Origin: DASUPK01 sp963819715
GTDB lineage: Bacteria; Actinomycetota; Thermoleophilia; Solirubrobacterales; 70-9
NCBI GenBank assembly: GCA_963819715.1
Contig: CAWFXE010000002.1
Span: 1,178,001-1,242,000, forward strand
DNA: 64,000 nucleotides
Direction: 5' to 3'
Part shown: positions 17,675 to 26,500 of the stretch, in pieces
Layout of the letters: every line of letters starts with the position of its first letter
Numbering within the stretch: the stretch's first letter is position 1
Notes under the pieces: model-generated
Told to the model about the DNA's origin: nothing
The model's input: the letters and a program-made list of their open reading frames with translations, nothing else
Databases searched by the model: none
Made by a program: the position numbers and the translations under genes

Positions 17675-18490
17675 CTAGTCCGCCAGGGCCTCGAGCACAC
17701 GGACGAAGCCGTCCGGGCCATCGACCGTCAGGTCAGCCTCGCGCGAGACCTCGGGCGGCGATTCGTCGGAAGCGACCGCGATGCAGGCGACCGCTTGGAG
17801 ATCGCCGTCGTCGCGCAGGATCCGCAGGCCGGCGAAGGCATCGATGTCCGTTCGGTCATCGCCTCCGTAGACAGCGTTTTCCACGGGGCTGGGGGCGAGC
17901 AGGGCGGCGACGGCGATGCCCTTGTTGACGGCGACATTGGGCCTGATCTCGAGGACCTTGCGCCCACGGTGTGGAACCAGGCCCTGCCACTCCGCCTCGC
18001 TGGAGATCTCGTGGGCGAGCGACTCGGCCGCGCCCTCGTTGTCCGCGCCGCGCCAGTGCAGGCCGACGATCGCTCCCTTGTCCTCGGTCGTGATGCCGAC
18101 GCGGTCCAGCTCGGAGCGATCGAGCCCCTCGACGAACGCGGGCGCGTCATCCTCGTGGCCGTCGAGCGAGGGATCGGGCCGCACCTCCTCATCGCCCGGC
18201 AGCAGCAGCTCGAAGCCGTGATTCCCGGAGTAGGCCAGCTCGTCCAGCCCGACGATGCGGCGCGCGTCCAGCGCTCGCCGGCCGCTGAGACAGCCAACCA
18301 GGGCGTAGCGTCGCGCGAGGTCACGGAGCAACTCGCGGGTCGGCTCCGGCACCGCCGCGTCCTCAGGCCGCAGGACGATCGGCGCGATCGTGCCGTCGAC
18401 GTCCGTGAGGATCGCCGAGCGGCCCGGATTCGCGGTGAGCGGCGCGAGCAACCGCCCGAGCCCGTCCTCCTGTGCCTCCGCGTCTGGCAT
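17675..18490 (-). CDS. otsB: Trehalose-6-phosphate phosphatase
   Basis: About 271 residues from ATG 18490. HAD-type motif I is ILTDVDGTIAP, followed by CLSGR, YSGNHGFEL, the substrate region EIRPNVAVNKGIAV, and motif III GGDDRTDIDAF, all hallmarks of OtsB. It removes phosphate from trehalose-6-phosphate to make trehalose, an osmolyte and, in some actinobacteria, a cell-wall glycolipid precursor. The partner synthase OtsA is not in this window. The open frame continues upstream to ATG 18511, but that overlaps the divergent permease start. Confidence 0.9.
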   Translation of the reverse strand: MPDAEAQEDGLGRLLAPLTANPGRSAILTDVDGTIAPIVLRPEDAAVPEPTRELLRDLARRYALVGCLSGRRALDARRIVGLDELAYSGNHGFELLLPGDEEVRPDPSLDGHEDDAPAFVEGLDRSELDRVGITTEDKGAIVGLHWRGADNEGAAESLAHEISSEAEWQGLVPHRGRKVLEIRPNVAVNKGIAVAALLAPSPVENAVYGGDDRTDIDAFAGLRILRDDGDLQAVACIAVASDESPPEVSREADLTVDGPDGFVRVLEALAD

Positions 18491-18495
18491 CGCCG

Positions 18496-18501
18496 TAGTA
18501 T
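18496..18501. promoter_or_regulatory. Overlapping divergent -10 boxes (otsB / TSUP pair)
   Basis: TAGTAT on the plus strand lies 8 bases before ATG 18510; its complement ATACTA lies 5 bases before the otsB ATG at 18490. Both genes appear leaderless with nearly coincident promoters. Confidence 0.4.
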
Positions 18502-18509
18502 CGCCCGCC

Positions 18510-18875
18510 ATGCCTGCCTCTAGGACTCTGAAGCTGGCGGCCATCGGCACTGTCGGTGGTGCGTTCAGCGGCCTGCTCGGAGTCGGGGGCGGCAGCGTGA
18601 TCGTTCCCCTTCTGATCGTCTGGCTCGGCTACGGCGCGAGGGAGGCCACCGGGACGAGCATGATGGCGATTGCCGTCATCGCCAGCGTGGCAGTGATCCT
18701 CCAGGCGCTCTACGGCAACGTCGACCCGCCCAACGCGGCTCTGATCGGGCTACCCGCCATCGCCGGGGCCGTGGCTGGGACCGCGCTGCAACAGCGCATC
18801 CCGGAGCGCTCGATCTCACTGCTCTTCGCCGGCCTGCTGGTGGTTGTCGCCGTAAAGCTGGTGGTTGCGCCGTGA
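18510..18875 (+). CDS. Half-size TSUP (TauE/SafE) permease, subunit 1
   Basis: 121 residues, about four transmembrane helices. It has the TSUP motif GAFSGLLGVGGGSVIVPLLI near the N-terminus and ends QQRIPERSISLLFAGLLVVVAVKLV. Full-length TSUP permeases (roughly 250 residues) contain two such halves in inverted orientation and export sulfite, sulfoacetate or similar organic anions. This protein is only one half, and the next gene encodes a second, similar half with a 4-base overlap, so a two-subunit permease is inferred. Confidence 0.85.
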   Translation: MPASRTLKLAAIGTVGGAFSGLLGVGGGSVIVPLLIVWLGYGAREATGTSMMAIAVIASVAVILQALYGNVDPPNAALIGLPAIAGAVAGTALQQRIPERSISLLFAGLLVVVAVKLVVAP

Positions 18876-19255
18876 GCGCGATCCTCGCCGCAATCACGGG
18901 CTTCATGGGAGGGATGGTCGGCGGCCTGCTCGGCGTGGGCGGGGGCATCCTCTTCGTGCCGGCGCTGGTGATCTTCATGGACGAGACACAGGTCCGGGCC
19001 GAGGCGACCTCCCTGCTGGCGATCGTCCCGGTCGCACTGGTGGCCGTCTGGCGCCAGCTGGGATACGGGAACGTCCGGGTGCGAGAGGGGCTGATCATCG
19101 GGGCACTCTCGCCGCTAGGCGTGCTGATCGGGGTGGTCACCTCCAACACGATCCCCGAGCGGGCCCTGGAGCTCACCTTCGCAGGCCTCGCCCTGCTGAT
19201 CGCCGCCCAGCTGGTGATTCGCGCCGTCCGGCAGCCGGATCAGCCAGCCGAGTAA
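18872..19255 (+). CDS. Half-size TSUP (TauE/SafE) permease, subunit 2
   Basis: 127 residues, about four transmembrane helices, with TSUP motif GGMVGGLLGVGGGILFVPALVIF and a C-terminal SNTIPERALELTFAGLALLIAAQLVIRA that parallels the end of the upstream protein. Start GTG 18872 overlaps the preceding stop (GTGA), indicating coupled translation and equal dosage. The two halves are clearly homologous to each other, so they may have arisen by duplication or by splitting of a full-length permease. Substrate unknown. Confidence 0.85.
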   Translation: MSAILAAITGFMGGMVGGLLGVGGGILFVPALVIFMDETQVRAEATSLLAIVPVALVAVWRQLGYGNVRVREGLIIGALSPLGVLIGVVTSNTIPERALELTFAGLALLIAAQLVIRAVRQPDQPAE

Positions 19256-19353
19256 TCGCTGCATTCTGGGGTATTTTCCGCGCCCAGAACGGGTGCAAGA
19301 CTTCGGGTGCAGGCGACGTCGGGATCAGGAGAGTGACCGGCCGAACCGGCTGA

Positions 19354-19386
19354 GCATCGCCCTCGGGGGAGGGGCGGAACCGATGC
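19354..19386 (+). promoter_or_regulatory. Stem-loop covering the ribosome binding site of the HD-GYP gene
   Basis: GCATCG (19354-19359) pairs with CGATGC (19381-19386), enclosing a second pairing of CCCTC with GGAGGG; the purine-rich GGGGGAGGGG that would act as Shine-Dalgarno is inside the structure and the ATG follows at 19388. It may limit translation or be part of a larger leader element in 19256-19387. Confidence 0.4.
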
Positions 19387-19387
19387 G

Positions 19388-20760
19388 ATGCCAGCGCAGA
19401 CCGACATGAACCGGGCCCCCGGCGGTGTGAGCCCCGCCGCCCTCGCCGAGCGCCTCGGGAGAGCCGTCGGTGAGGGGATGAACGGAAAGGTGCAGCGCAA
19501 CGGCAACGGCGCCATCGCCGTTCCGAGCGCACGCGACGTGGCGCTGGACGCCTGCCGGGCGATTCTCGCGGAGGCGGGCGCTGACACTGCGGAGCACTCC
19601 GACGACGTCGTCCTGATCACGGAGGCGATCGGCGAGCGGATGGGCTTCTCCGGGACCGCTGCCCAGGACCTCCTCGTCGCCGCTCAGCTTCACGACATCG
19701 GCAAGGTCTGGGTGCCGAGCGCGATTCTCGAGAAGGCGGGACCGCTCACCGACCAGGAATGGGCCGTGATGCGCCGTCACACGCTCGTCGGCGAGGAGAT
19801 CCTGAGCACGGTCGACGAGCTCGCGGAGGTGGGCCGCCTCGTCCGGCATTCTCACGAGCGCTGGGACGGAGCGGGGTACCCGGACGGTCTAGAGAAAGAG
19901 GAAACCCCGCTCGGCAGCCGGATCATCTTCTGCGCCGACGCCTTCCACGCGATTCGCTCCGACCGCCCGTACCGAGCGGGTCGCTCCGCCAAGGAGGCGG
20001 TAGCGGAGATCGAGCATTGCGCGGGAACCCAATTCGACCCCACCGTCGCCGATGCTCTCGTCGACGTGGTTCGGGAGCGAGGCCGCCCCCCCCTGGGCGG
20101 TGGAGGCTCCTCTCGCCTATTCGCGCTGTTCATGTGCCTCGTCGTGGGGGGCGCCGGGACGGCCCTCGCGCGCTCTGACCTCTTCAAGGAGCCGAGCCCG
20201 CCGCCGAATGCCTCGATTCCGGCGCCACCGCCGGGATGTGGGACCGCCGCGTGCCCCACGGTCGCCGCTCCGGTTGGCGGGCTCGCTGCGGTCGGCGGTA
20301 CCGGGTTCCTACTCGGTCCGCGCCCCCTGCATCCGGGGCTGCCCGGGAGACCGCATGGAGGGGTGGTGGGTGGGAATGCGAGCGCTGTGGGTGGGAAGGA
20401 GAACAACGGCCAGAGCGGCGACGCGAAGAACGACCACCCCTCGAACGGCAACGGCAGAGCCCTGGGGCATTCCGAGTCCCATCCGACCGGCCAGTCCTCT
20501 GGATCGCACAGCGCCGCGGCGCCGAGCTCTTCGTCCTCCACCCACGGCGGCTCAAGCGGCGGTTCCGGCGGCACCCATCATGCGAGCAACGCCAGCAGCG
20601 GCCGTCACTCGAGCGGCAGCCGGGGAGCTCCGGCGGCTCGCGCGGAAGTGGATCAAGCGGCGACGGCGCCTCCCACGGCAACTCCGGCGGCTCAGGCAAC
20701 GCCGGCGCGCCGGGCAACTCCGGCAACGCGGGCGGATCCAGCGGATCGCACGGCAAGTAG
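19388..20760 (+). CDS. HD-GYP-domain membrane protein with long Gly/Ser-rich tail (one frameshift)
   Basis: An HD-GYP phosphodiesterase-like domain occupies residues about 50-230: HD pair at 102-103 (LHDIGKVWVPSAIL), HERWDGAGYPDG at 156-167 and the conserved DAFHAIRSDRPYR. Such domains usually hydrolyse cyclic di-GMP. A single hydrophobic helix (243-262, LFALFMCLVVGGAGTALA) follows, then about 190 residues rich in Gly, Ser, Asn and His. The natural tail seems to shift frame near base 20625 in a GGGG run, after which Gly/Ser/Asn repeats continue to the stop at 20760; without the shift the frame runs to 20794 with Ala/Arg-rich sequence. The catalytic domain would lie in the cytosol and the tail outside. 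Confidence 0.85.
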
Positions 20761-20762
20761 CG

Positions 20763-21653
20763 CTACTGGAGCCCGTGCTCCAGCGCGCCCTTGACCCCGG
20801 CGTCGAGGGCATTCAGCCGGTAAAGGGCAAGAGCCTCCGGCGTCCCGAAACCCCGCCCGCCTGCCCCCGAGCGGTTCCCGTCGGCGCCGTGGTGTGAGAG
20901 GACGCAGTGGAGCAGCGCGGCGCGGCGCTCGGGCGGGAGCTCGCCGGCGGCGGAGCCCACGATCTCCGCCCCTAGGGCGAGATGGCCGATCAGCCGCCCC
21001 TCCTCGGTGATGCCGAACTCGGCGCCGTAGCTGAACTCCCGGGTCTTGCCGACGTCGTGGAGGAGCGCGGCCGCCATCAGCACGTCCGAGTTGAGTCGCG
21101 GGTGAAGCTGGCAGACCTCACCGACCAGCGTGCCGACGGCGACGGTGTGCTCCATCAGCCCGCCGACATAGGCGTGGTGCCCGGCCCGGGTGCAGGGAGC
21201 ACGCCGGAACTCGGCGGCCACCGGCTCCGTGAACAGGACGCGCTCGACCACCCCACGGAGCGGCTCATCGTGAACCTCGCGCGTCAGATGCTCGAGGAAG
21301 CCCTCCAGCTCCGCCGCGTCCCGGTACGCGGCGGGTAGGAACTCGGACGGATCCAGCTCGGCGCCGCCGACCGGCTGGATGTCGTCGACCTCGGCGACCA
21401 GCTCCCCGCGGAAGCGCTCGACCTTGCCCGAGACACGGATGGCGTCGCCGCGCTCGAACCGGCCGGCGAAGCGGTCGACCTCCCGGAACACCCTGGCCGG
21501 GATTGATCCGCTGCGGTCACGCAGCTCGATCGACAGGTAGATCGATCCGTTGCGGGCGGAGAGGCGGTCCTTCCGCACGCACGCATAGACGCCCTGAAAG
21601 CGCTGCCCCGGACGAAGCTCGGCGACCTGGGGGACTGTGGCTGCGGCTTCCAT
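20763..21653 (-). CDS. OB-fold plus HD-domain 3'-5' exoribonuclease, YhaM-like
   Basis: 296 residues. The N-terminal OB-fold nucleic-acid-binding domain (RFQGVYACVRKDRLSARNGSIYLSIELRDRSGSIPARVF) is followed by an HD metal-phosphohydrolase domain with HHAYVGGLMEHTVAVG, LLHDVGKTREF and the later LSHHG. This is the YhaM/CBF1 architecture, which in Firmicutes degrades RNA and single-stranded DNA from the 3' end. ATG 21653 is the preferred start; a TTG at 21668 would add five residues. It is divergent from the PAC2 gene. Confidence 0.85.
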   Translation of the reverse strand: MEAAATVPQVAELRPGQRFQGVYACVRKDRLSARNGSIYLSIELRDRSGSIPARVFREVDRFAGRFERGDAIRVSGKVERFRGELVAEVDDIQPVGGAELDPSEFLPAAYRDAAELEGFLEHLTREVHDEPLRGVVERVLFTEPVAAEFRRAPCTRAGHHAYVGGLMEHTVAVGTLVGEVCQLHPRLNSDVLMAAALLHDVGKTREFSYGAEFGITEEGRLIGHLALGAEIVGSAAGELPPERRAALLHCVLSHHGADGNRSGAGGRGFGTPEALALYRLNALDAGVKGALEHGLQ

Positions 21654-21720
21654 TCTCTGAGTGTCCAAACTCGGCCGGACAGGAGTGGGCCAACCGGGGT
21701 GTCCGCGAGCCCTAACTCGC

Positions 21721-21726
21721 TAGTCT
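21721..21726 (+). promoter_or_regulatory. -10 box, leaderless PAC2 gene
   Basis: TAGTCT, 6 bases before ATG 21733. Confidence 0.5.
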
Positions 21727-21732
21727 CGGCCG

Positions 21733-22605
21733 ATGGACGCGCTCGCCTGGGAGGCCGAGCCTCCGCAGCTTCGATCCCCGGTCCTCGTATGTGCTTTTGC
21801 GGGCTGGAACGACGCGGCGGGCTCGGCAACGACAGCACTGACGACCGCCGCGGAGTCCCTGGACGCCGAGGTGATCGCCCAGGTCGACCCGGAGGATTTC
21901 TTCGACTTCCAGGCCAACCGGCCGACGATCCGGATGACCGAGGGCCAGAGTCGCGAGATCGAGTGGCCCGGCAACGTCCTGCTGGCCGCCACTCCCCCGG
22001 GCGCCGAGCGCGACCTCGTTCTGCTGGCCGGCACCGAGCCGAACCTCCGTTGGCGGACCTTCGCCGACGGGATCGCGGACGCCGCCGAGATCCTCGGCAT
22101 CGAGATGGTGGTCACCCTTGGGGCCCTGATCGCCGACGTCGCCCACACCCTGCCCGTGCCGATCACCGGCCTCGCCTCGGACGAGGAGCTGGTGGACCGC
22201 CTCGACCTTGCGCGCTCGAACTACGAGGGCCCGACGGGCGTCGTCGGTGTCCTTCACGATGCCTGCCGCCGCCGCGGCATTCCCTCGGCCAGTCTCTGGG
22301 CCGCGGTCCCGCACTACGTCGCCGCCGTGCCCAACCCGAAGGCGGCGCTTGCGCTGCTGCGCCGGCTCGAGGGCCTCGTCGGCGTCGCGGTCGAAGCCTC
22401 GGGCCTCGAGGAGGAATCCGATTCATACGAGAGCCAGGTGAGCCGAGCCGTCGCGGCGAATCCGGAGATCGAGGAGCTAGTTCAGCGCCTGGAGGCCGAG
22501 CAGGTGGACCGCCTGGATGTCGAGGACGACGTCCCGTCGGGCGAGTCACTCGCCCGGGACTTCGAGCGCTACCTCCGCCAGCAGGGCGGCGGACCGGAGA
22601 CCTAG
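21733..22605 (+). CDS. PAC2-family protein
   Basis: 290 residues, close to the typical length for actinobacterial PAC2 (proteasome-assembly-chaperone-like) proteins. Family features include the opening PVLVCAFAGWNDAAGSATTAL, the DPEDFFDFQANRP segment, RDLVLLAGTEPNLRWRTF and VVTLGALIADVAHTLPVPITG. The related eukaryotic PAC2 helps assemble the 20S proteasome; the bacterial function is not settled. A C-terminal acidic coiled region (EIEELVQRLEAEQVDRLDVEDDVPSGE) completes it. The stop overlaps the convergent TetR stop by four bases (CTAG). Confidence 0.88.
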   Translation: MDALAWEAEPPQLRSPVLVCAFAGWNDAAGSATTALTTAAESLDAEVIAQVDPEDFFDFQANRPTIRMTEGQSREIEWPGNVLLAATPPGAERDLVLLAGTEPNLRWRTFADGIADAAEILGIEMVVTLGALIADVAHTLPVPITGLASDEELVDRLDLARSNYEGPTGVVGVLHDACRRRGIPSASLWAAVPHYVAAVPNPKAALALLRRLEGLVGVAVEASGLEEESDSYESQVSRAVAANPEIEELVQRLEAEQVDRLDVEDDVPSGESLARDFERYLRQQGGGPET

Positions 22606-23189
22606 GCGAGCAGTCGCTGGATCAGGCGCCTCAGTTGGGGCCTGAATTCCGCCGCCGCCTGGGCGGGATCGTCCTCCCGCGCCAGCACGCGCTCCCCGAG
22701 GCCGTCGAGCGTGGCGACGACCAGGCTCGCGTCGGCCGCCGGATCGGTGCTGCCCAGCTTCTCCATTGCGCCGGCAACCGCCAACTGGACGGCGTCACAC
22801 CAGGCCGTTGCCGGCTCGCGCAGCTCCGGCCGCCGTCCGGCTTCGAGCCAGAGCTCGTACTCGGCGACGTAGGCGTCGCGATCCTCGATCTCGAAGACCA
22901 GCTGGTCCAGAAGCATGTCGGCCAGGCCCCTCGGGCTGCCCGCCTTCCGGAGCTCATTTCCAAGCTCGACGTGGCGATCCGCCTCCTTGCGGGCCACATG
23001 CTCGAGCGCTTGGCCCAGCAGGTCGTCGCGCGAGTCGAAGTAGTAGGTCGTCGAGCCGAGCGGCACGCCGGCTTCCTCGGCGACGGCGCGATGGGTCACC
23101 GCCTCGCGGCCTGAGCGGCCGATTACGCGCAGCGTCGCCTCGAGGATCTGCTCCCGGCGCCCTTGGGCAGTTTCGGTGGCCACCACCAT
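22602..23189 (-). CDS. TetR-family repressor, second gene of SMR operon
   Basis: 195 residues with helix-turn-helix REQILEATLRVIGRSGREAVTHRAVAEEAGVPLGSTTYYFDSRDDLLGQAL, the version seen in many RutR/AcrR-like regulators. It lies 4 bases downstream of the SMR transporter gene on the same strand, so the repressor is made from the transcript it presumably represses, through the two operators at 23522-23555. Confidence 0.9.
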   Translation of the reverse strand: MVVATETAQGRREQILEATLRVIGRSGREAVTHRAVAEEAGVPLGSTTYYFDSRDDLLGQALEHVARKEADRHVELGNELRKAGSPRGLADMLLDQLVFEIEDRDAYVAEYELWLEAGRRPELREPATAWCDAVQLAVAGAMEKLGSTDPAADASLVVATLDGLGERVLAREDDPAQAAAEFRPQLRRLIQRLLA

Positions 23190-23193
23190 GAGG

Positions 23194-23517
23194 CTAATTG
23201 GCGCCGGACAGGTTGAGCCCGACGACGCCGCCGATGACCAGCACGATGCTCGCCAGCTTGAGTGCGTTGACCGTCTCGCCCATCGCCGCCATGCCGATGA
23301 TCGCGATGGCCGCAGTGCCTACTCCGGCCCAGACCGCGTAGGCCAGGCTGATTTCGAGGCCCTTGAGAGCCAGCGCCGTCAACCAGAGCGACAGCACGTA
23401 CATGACGATCACCAGGAGCGACGGAGCCGGTTTGGTGAAGCCGTCGGTGTTGCGCAGGAATACGGTGCCGACCACCTCGGTGGCGATTGCAGCTGAGAGA
23501 TACATCCAGGCCAACAT
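23194..23517 (-). CDS. SMR-family multidrug efflux protein
   Basis: 107 residues and four transmembrane helices, the size of EmrE/QacE/SugE. The essential membrane Glu is present in TM1 (YLSAAIATEVVGTVFLRNTDGF), and the TM3 signature reads GLEISLAYAVWAGVGTAAIAIIG. These proteins act as antiparallel dimers exchanging protons for cationic drugs or guanidinium. ATG 23517 (MLAWMYLSA) is chosen; it lies only 4 bases from the first operator. ATG 23505 is an alternative. A single SMR gene is consistent with a homodimer. Confidence 0.9.
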   Translation of the reverse strand: MLAWMYLSAAIATEVVGTVFLRNTDGFTKPAPSLLVIVMYVLSLWLTALALKGLEISLAYAVWAGVGTAAIAIIGMAAMGETVNALKLASIVLVIGGVVGLNLSGAN

Positions 23518-23521
23518 GATG

Positions 23522-23555
23522 TGTACAAATGTACCACAAACCTGTACAAATGTAC
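23522..23555. promoter_or_regulatory. Twin TetR operators TGTACAAATGTAC
   Basis: The identical 13-base near-palindrome occurs at 23522-23534 and 23543-23555, exactly 21 bases apart, i.e. two helical turns on the same DNA face. On the minus strand TACATT within each copy could act as a -10 box, so binding would block transcription of the SMR-tetR operon. Confidence 0.75.
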
Positions 23556-23597
23556 GTGTCATGCGAGGGTGCTCCGCAGGAGCAACCCGTTTGATGT

Positions 23598-26500
23598 CTA
23601 CGCTTCGGAGGCCGGGCAGATCAGTCGGAAGTCGCACCAGGAGCAGATCTCCGGCGAAGGGCGCGGCTCGAAGTCCTGGCCGAGGATCCCCTCGCCGACC
23701 TCGAGGACCACCCCCTCGACTCGCTCCAGGTCGTCCGCCGACCCGCCGACCGCGACCTTTTCGTCGGCGAGCACGTACCAGTAGCTCCCCGCCGCGCCCT
23801 CGAGCCGCCAGGCCTCGCGGGCGGCAAGCCGGTAGATCGCGAGCTGCACGTCCGACTCGAGCTCCCGCACCGGCTTCGGGTCCCCGGTCTTGTAGTCGAT
23901 CAGCTCGTAGCCGCCGCTTGGCAGCTGGTCGACGCGGTCCACCCGCCCCCGCAGGTGGTGTGGGCCGATCCGGAAGTCGAACTTCCGCTCGACCCACCGG
24001 GGATGCGACCCGCTCGCCACCTCGCGGGCGTGGTAGCGGTGGAGCGCTTCGATCGCCTTCTCCCGGAACTGGAGCTCGTCGTCCGACTCGCCGAAGCCCG
24101 ATCGCCGCCAGGCCGTTGCGAACAGGCCCATCAGCTGCTGGAGGCTGCCCGCCTCCGCCTCAGTCTCCGTAGCGGCGGCCTGCTGGCCGTGGAACCGCTC
24201 CAGGACCTGGTGGATGACGATCCCGAATCGCTGGTTGATCGTCGTCTCCTGCGGAATGCCGAAGACGCGCGCGAACTTGTATTTCAGGGGGCAGGTTCGG
24301 TAGAGCGTGATGTCGGTCGCCGAGAGCGCCAAGCCCTCGCCGCGGCGGGGCAGGAAGGCCTCCAGCGACGGCTCGTCCCGCTGCTCGATCAGCTCCCGCC
24401 GCCGCTTCGCGGCGCCCTCCTCGTCGAGCAGATAGGCATCGAGCCCGGAGTCGTGCAGAGCGCTGCGCTGCTCAGTGGATATCGCGTGATCGAGCAGGTC
24501 GTTGATCGCCGCAAGCGAGTCGGCGACGGGCTCCTCCGCGGAACCCTGGATCAGGCCCGCCAGCTTGACCAGCTCGAGGAAGCGAGCGACCGCGCGGGTC
24601 ACGTCGACGTAGGTGTCGAGTCGCGGCTCCCGTAGCTTGCCGCCGGCTCGCCAGGCCTCCTCGAGGACCTCGTCCTGGATCATCCGGTATGTCGCCTGCA
24701 GACCCTCCGCAGGCCCGAAGAGCTCCTCGCCCTGCTCCTGCTCGCTCGCGTCGAGCACGGCGCGGGCGTCCTCATACAGAGGTGACGGGCGAGCGCTGCC
24801 AGCCTCAGTCCCCGCGGGCCGGGAGAGCACGAGCTCGTCGCTCGCGCGTGTCATCGCCACGTAGAGCAGGCGACGCTGCTCGTCCTCGTGGGATGGGCCG
24901 CCGGCGCCGACGCCGGCCGGCACGATCGGCGGCCCGGCGGGCTCGGCACCGGGCACCGCCCCCGCGTGGAGCCCGACGACATAGACGCGCGAGAACTCGA
25001 GGCCCTTGGTGCGCTCCAGCGCCATCACGCGGACGGCGTCCGCAGTCGGCTCGCTGGGCTCGTCGACCGGCGGCACCCCCGCCTCGGAGACCGCGACGAG
25101 GTAGCGGACAAAGTCGCGGTTCGAGCCGGTCGGCTCTCGGCGGGTCCACGCAGCGGCGAGCTCGCCGAGACGGGAGAGGTTGCGGAGCCGCTCTGCGGCC
25201 TCCGGATGTGCCGCGAACAGCCGGTGGCGGCGGAACCCGATCCGCTCGATCAGCCGGCGAACGAAGACGTCGGCGCGCATCTCGCCCATGGCCCTCGCGG
25301 CTGCGCGGTGCAGCTGGAGGAACTCGCGGATCCGGTCCCGGGCCTCGGGCGGGATCTGCGGGCTCTCGAGCGAGGCCTCGAGGGCCGAAACCATGTCGAG
25401 CTTGCGCCGGCGGGCGATCGTCGTGCAGCGCGCCAGGTCGACGGATCTGAGCTCGACGGGTGGCCGGCTGAGCGCGCGGATGGTGGCAGCGGCGTCAGTC
25501 GGATCGGCCAGCAGGCGCAGCCACGCGATCACGTCGCGGACCTCGGGCCGCTGGAAGAAGGCGCCCGGCCCCGTGACTCGATAAGGCACGCGCCGCTCCT
25601 CGAGCGCCGCGGCGATCCCGCGCGCCCGGCCGCCACCACTGGGCACGGCCACGCAGATGTCCCCCATCTTCACGTCGCCCGCCGCCAGCGCCGTCTCGAT
25701 GTCGCGGGCGACGGCCTGTGCCTCGGCCCGCTCGTTGGTCCCGCACCAGAAGCGCACCCGGGTCGGGGGCCCGGCGGCACGGCGATCCACGCCGGCGTCG
25801 CGCTCGGACTGGGCGACGACCGCGTGTGCGGCGTCGAGCAGATCCCCTCCATACCGCCAGCTCGGCTTCAGCGTCACCTCGCCCGGCGAGAACGCCTGGC
25901 GCGCCCAGGCGGAGGCGGCCCCGCAGGGCGCCCGCGCCTGCTCGTCGTCGCAGGAGAGGACCGTCGTCTCGGCCTTTCGCGCCAGCGCCTCGATCATCGA
26001 TCGCTCGGCCGGGCAGGCGTCCTCGGCCTCATCGACCATCAGGTCGGGGAAGCGCGCGGAGACGCTCTCGGCGAGAGCCGGCCGCTCGTCCAGCAGCCGG
26101 GTCAGCTCGATCACCGCGTCGATGTCGTCCATCCCACCTGCGGCGCGCAGCAGCGAGTCGTGCATCAGGTAGAGCTCGGCGAACTCCCGCTCCCTCGCGG
26201 CGGAGTCCCGCTCCGAGGCCGAGCCGCCGGCCTGCTCTTCGGACCAGCGGCGGAATCTCTCCGCGGTCACCCCCGCGGACTTGAGGGCGTCGATCCGGTC
26301 GACGATCCGCGCGAGGAGGCCCGCGGGGTTGCCGCGGATCTCATGGCGGCGAAGCGGCAGCTCATCGATCCGGTCGAGCAGCATCGCCAGGCGCTCGGCC
26401 GGGCTCAGGGACTCGAAGAAGGGATCCAGCTTCGCCTCGGTCGCATGCTCACGGAGGATCCGCGCGGCTGCGGCGGGGTGGGTGTGGACGACGAGCTCCT

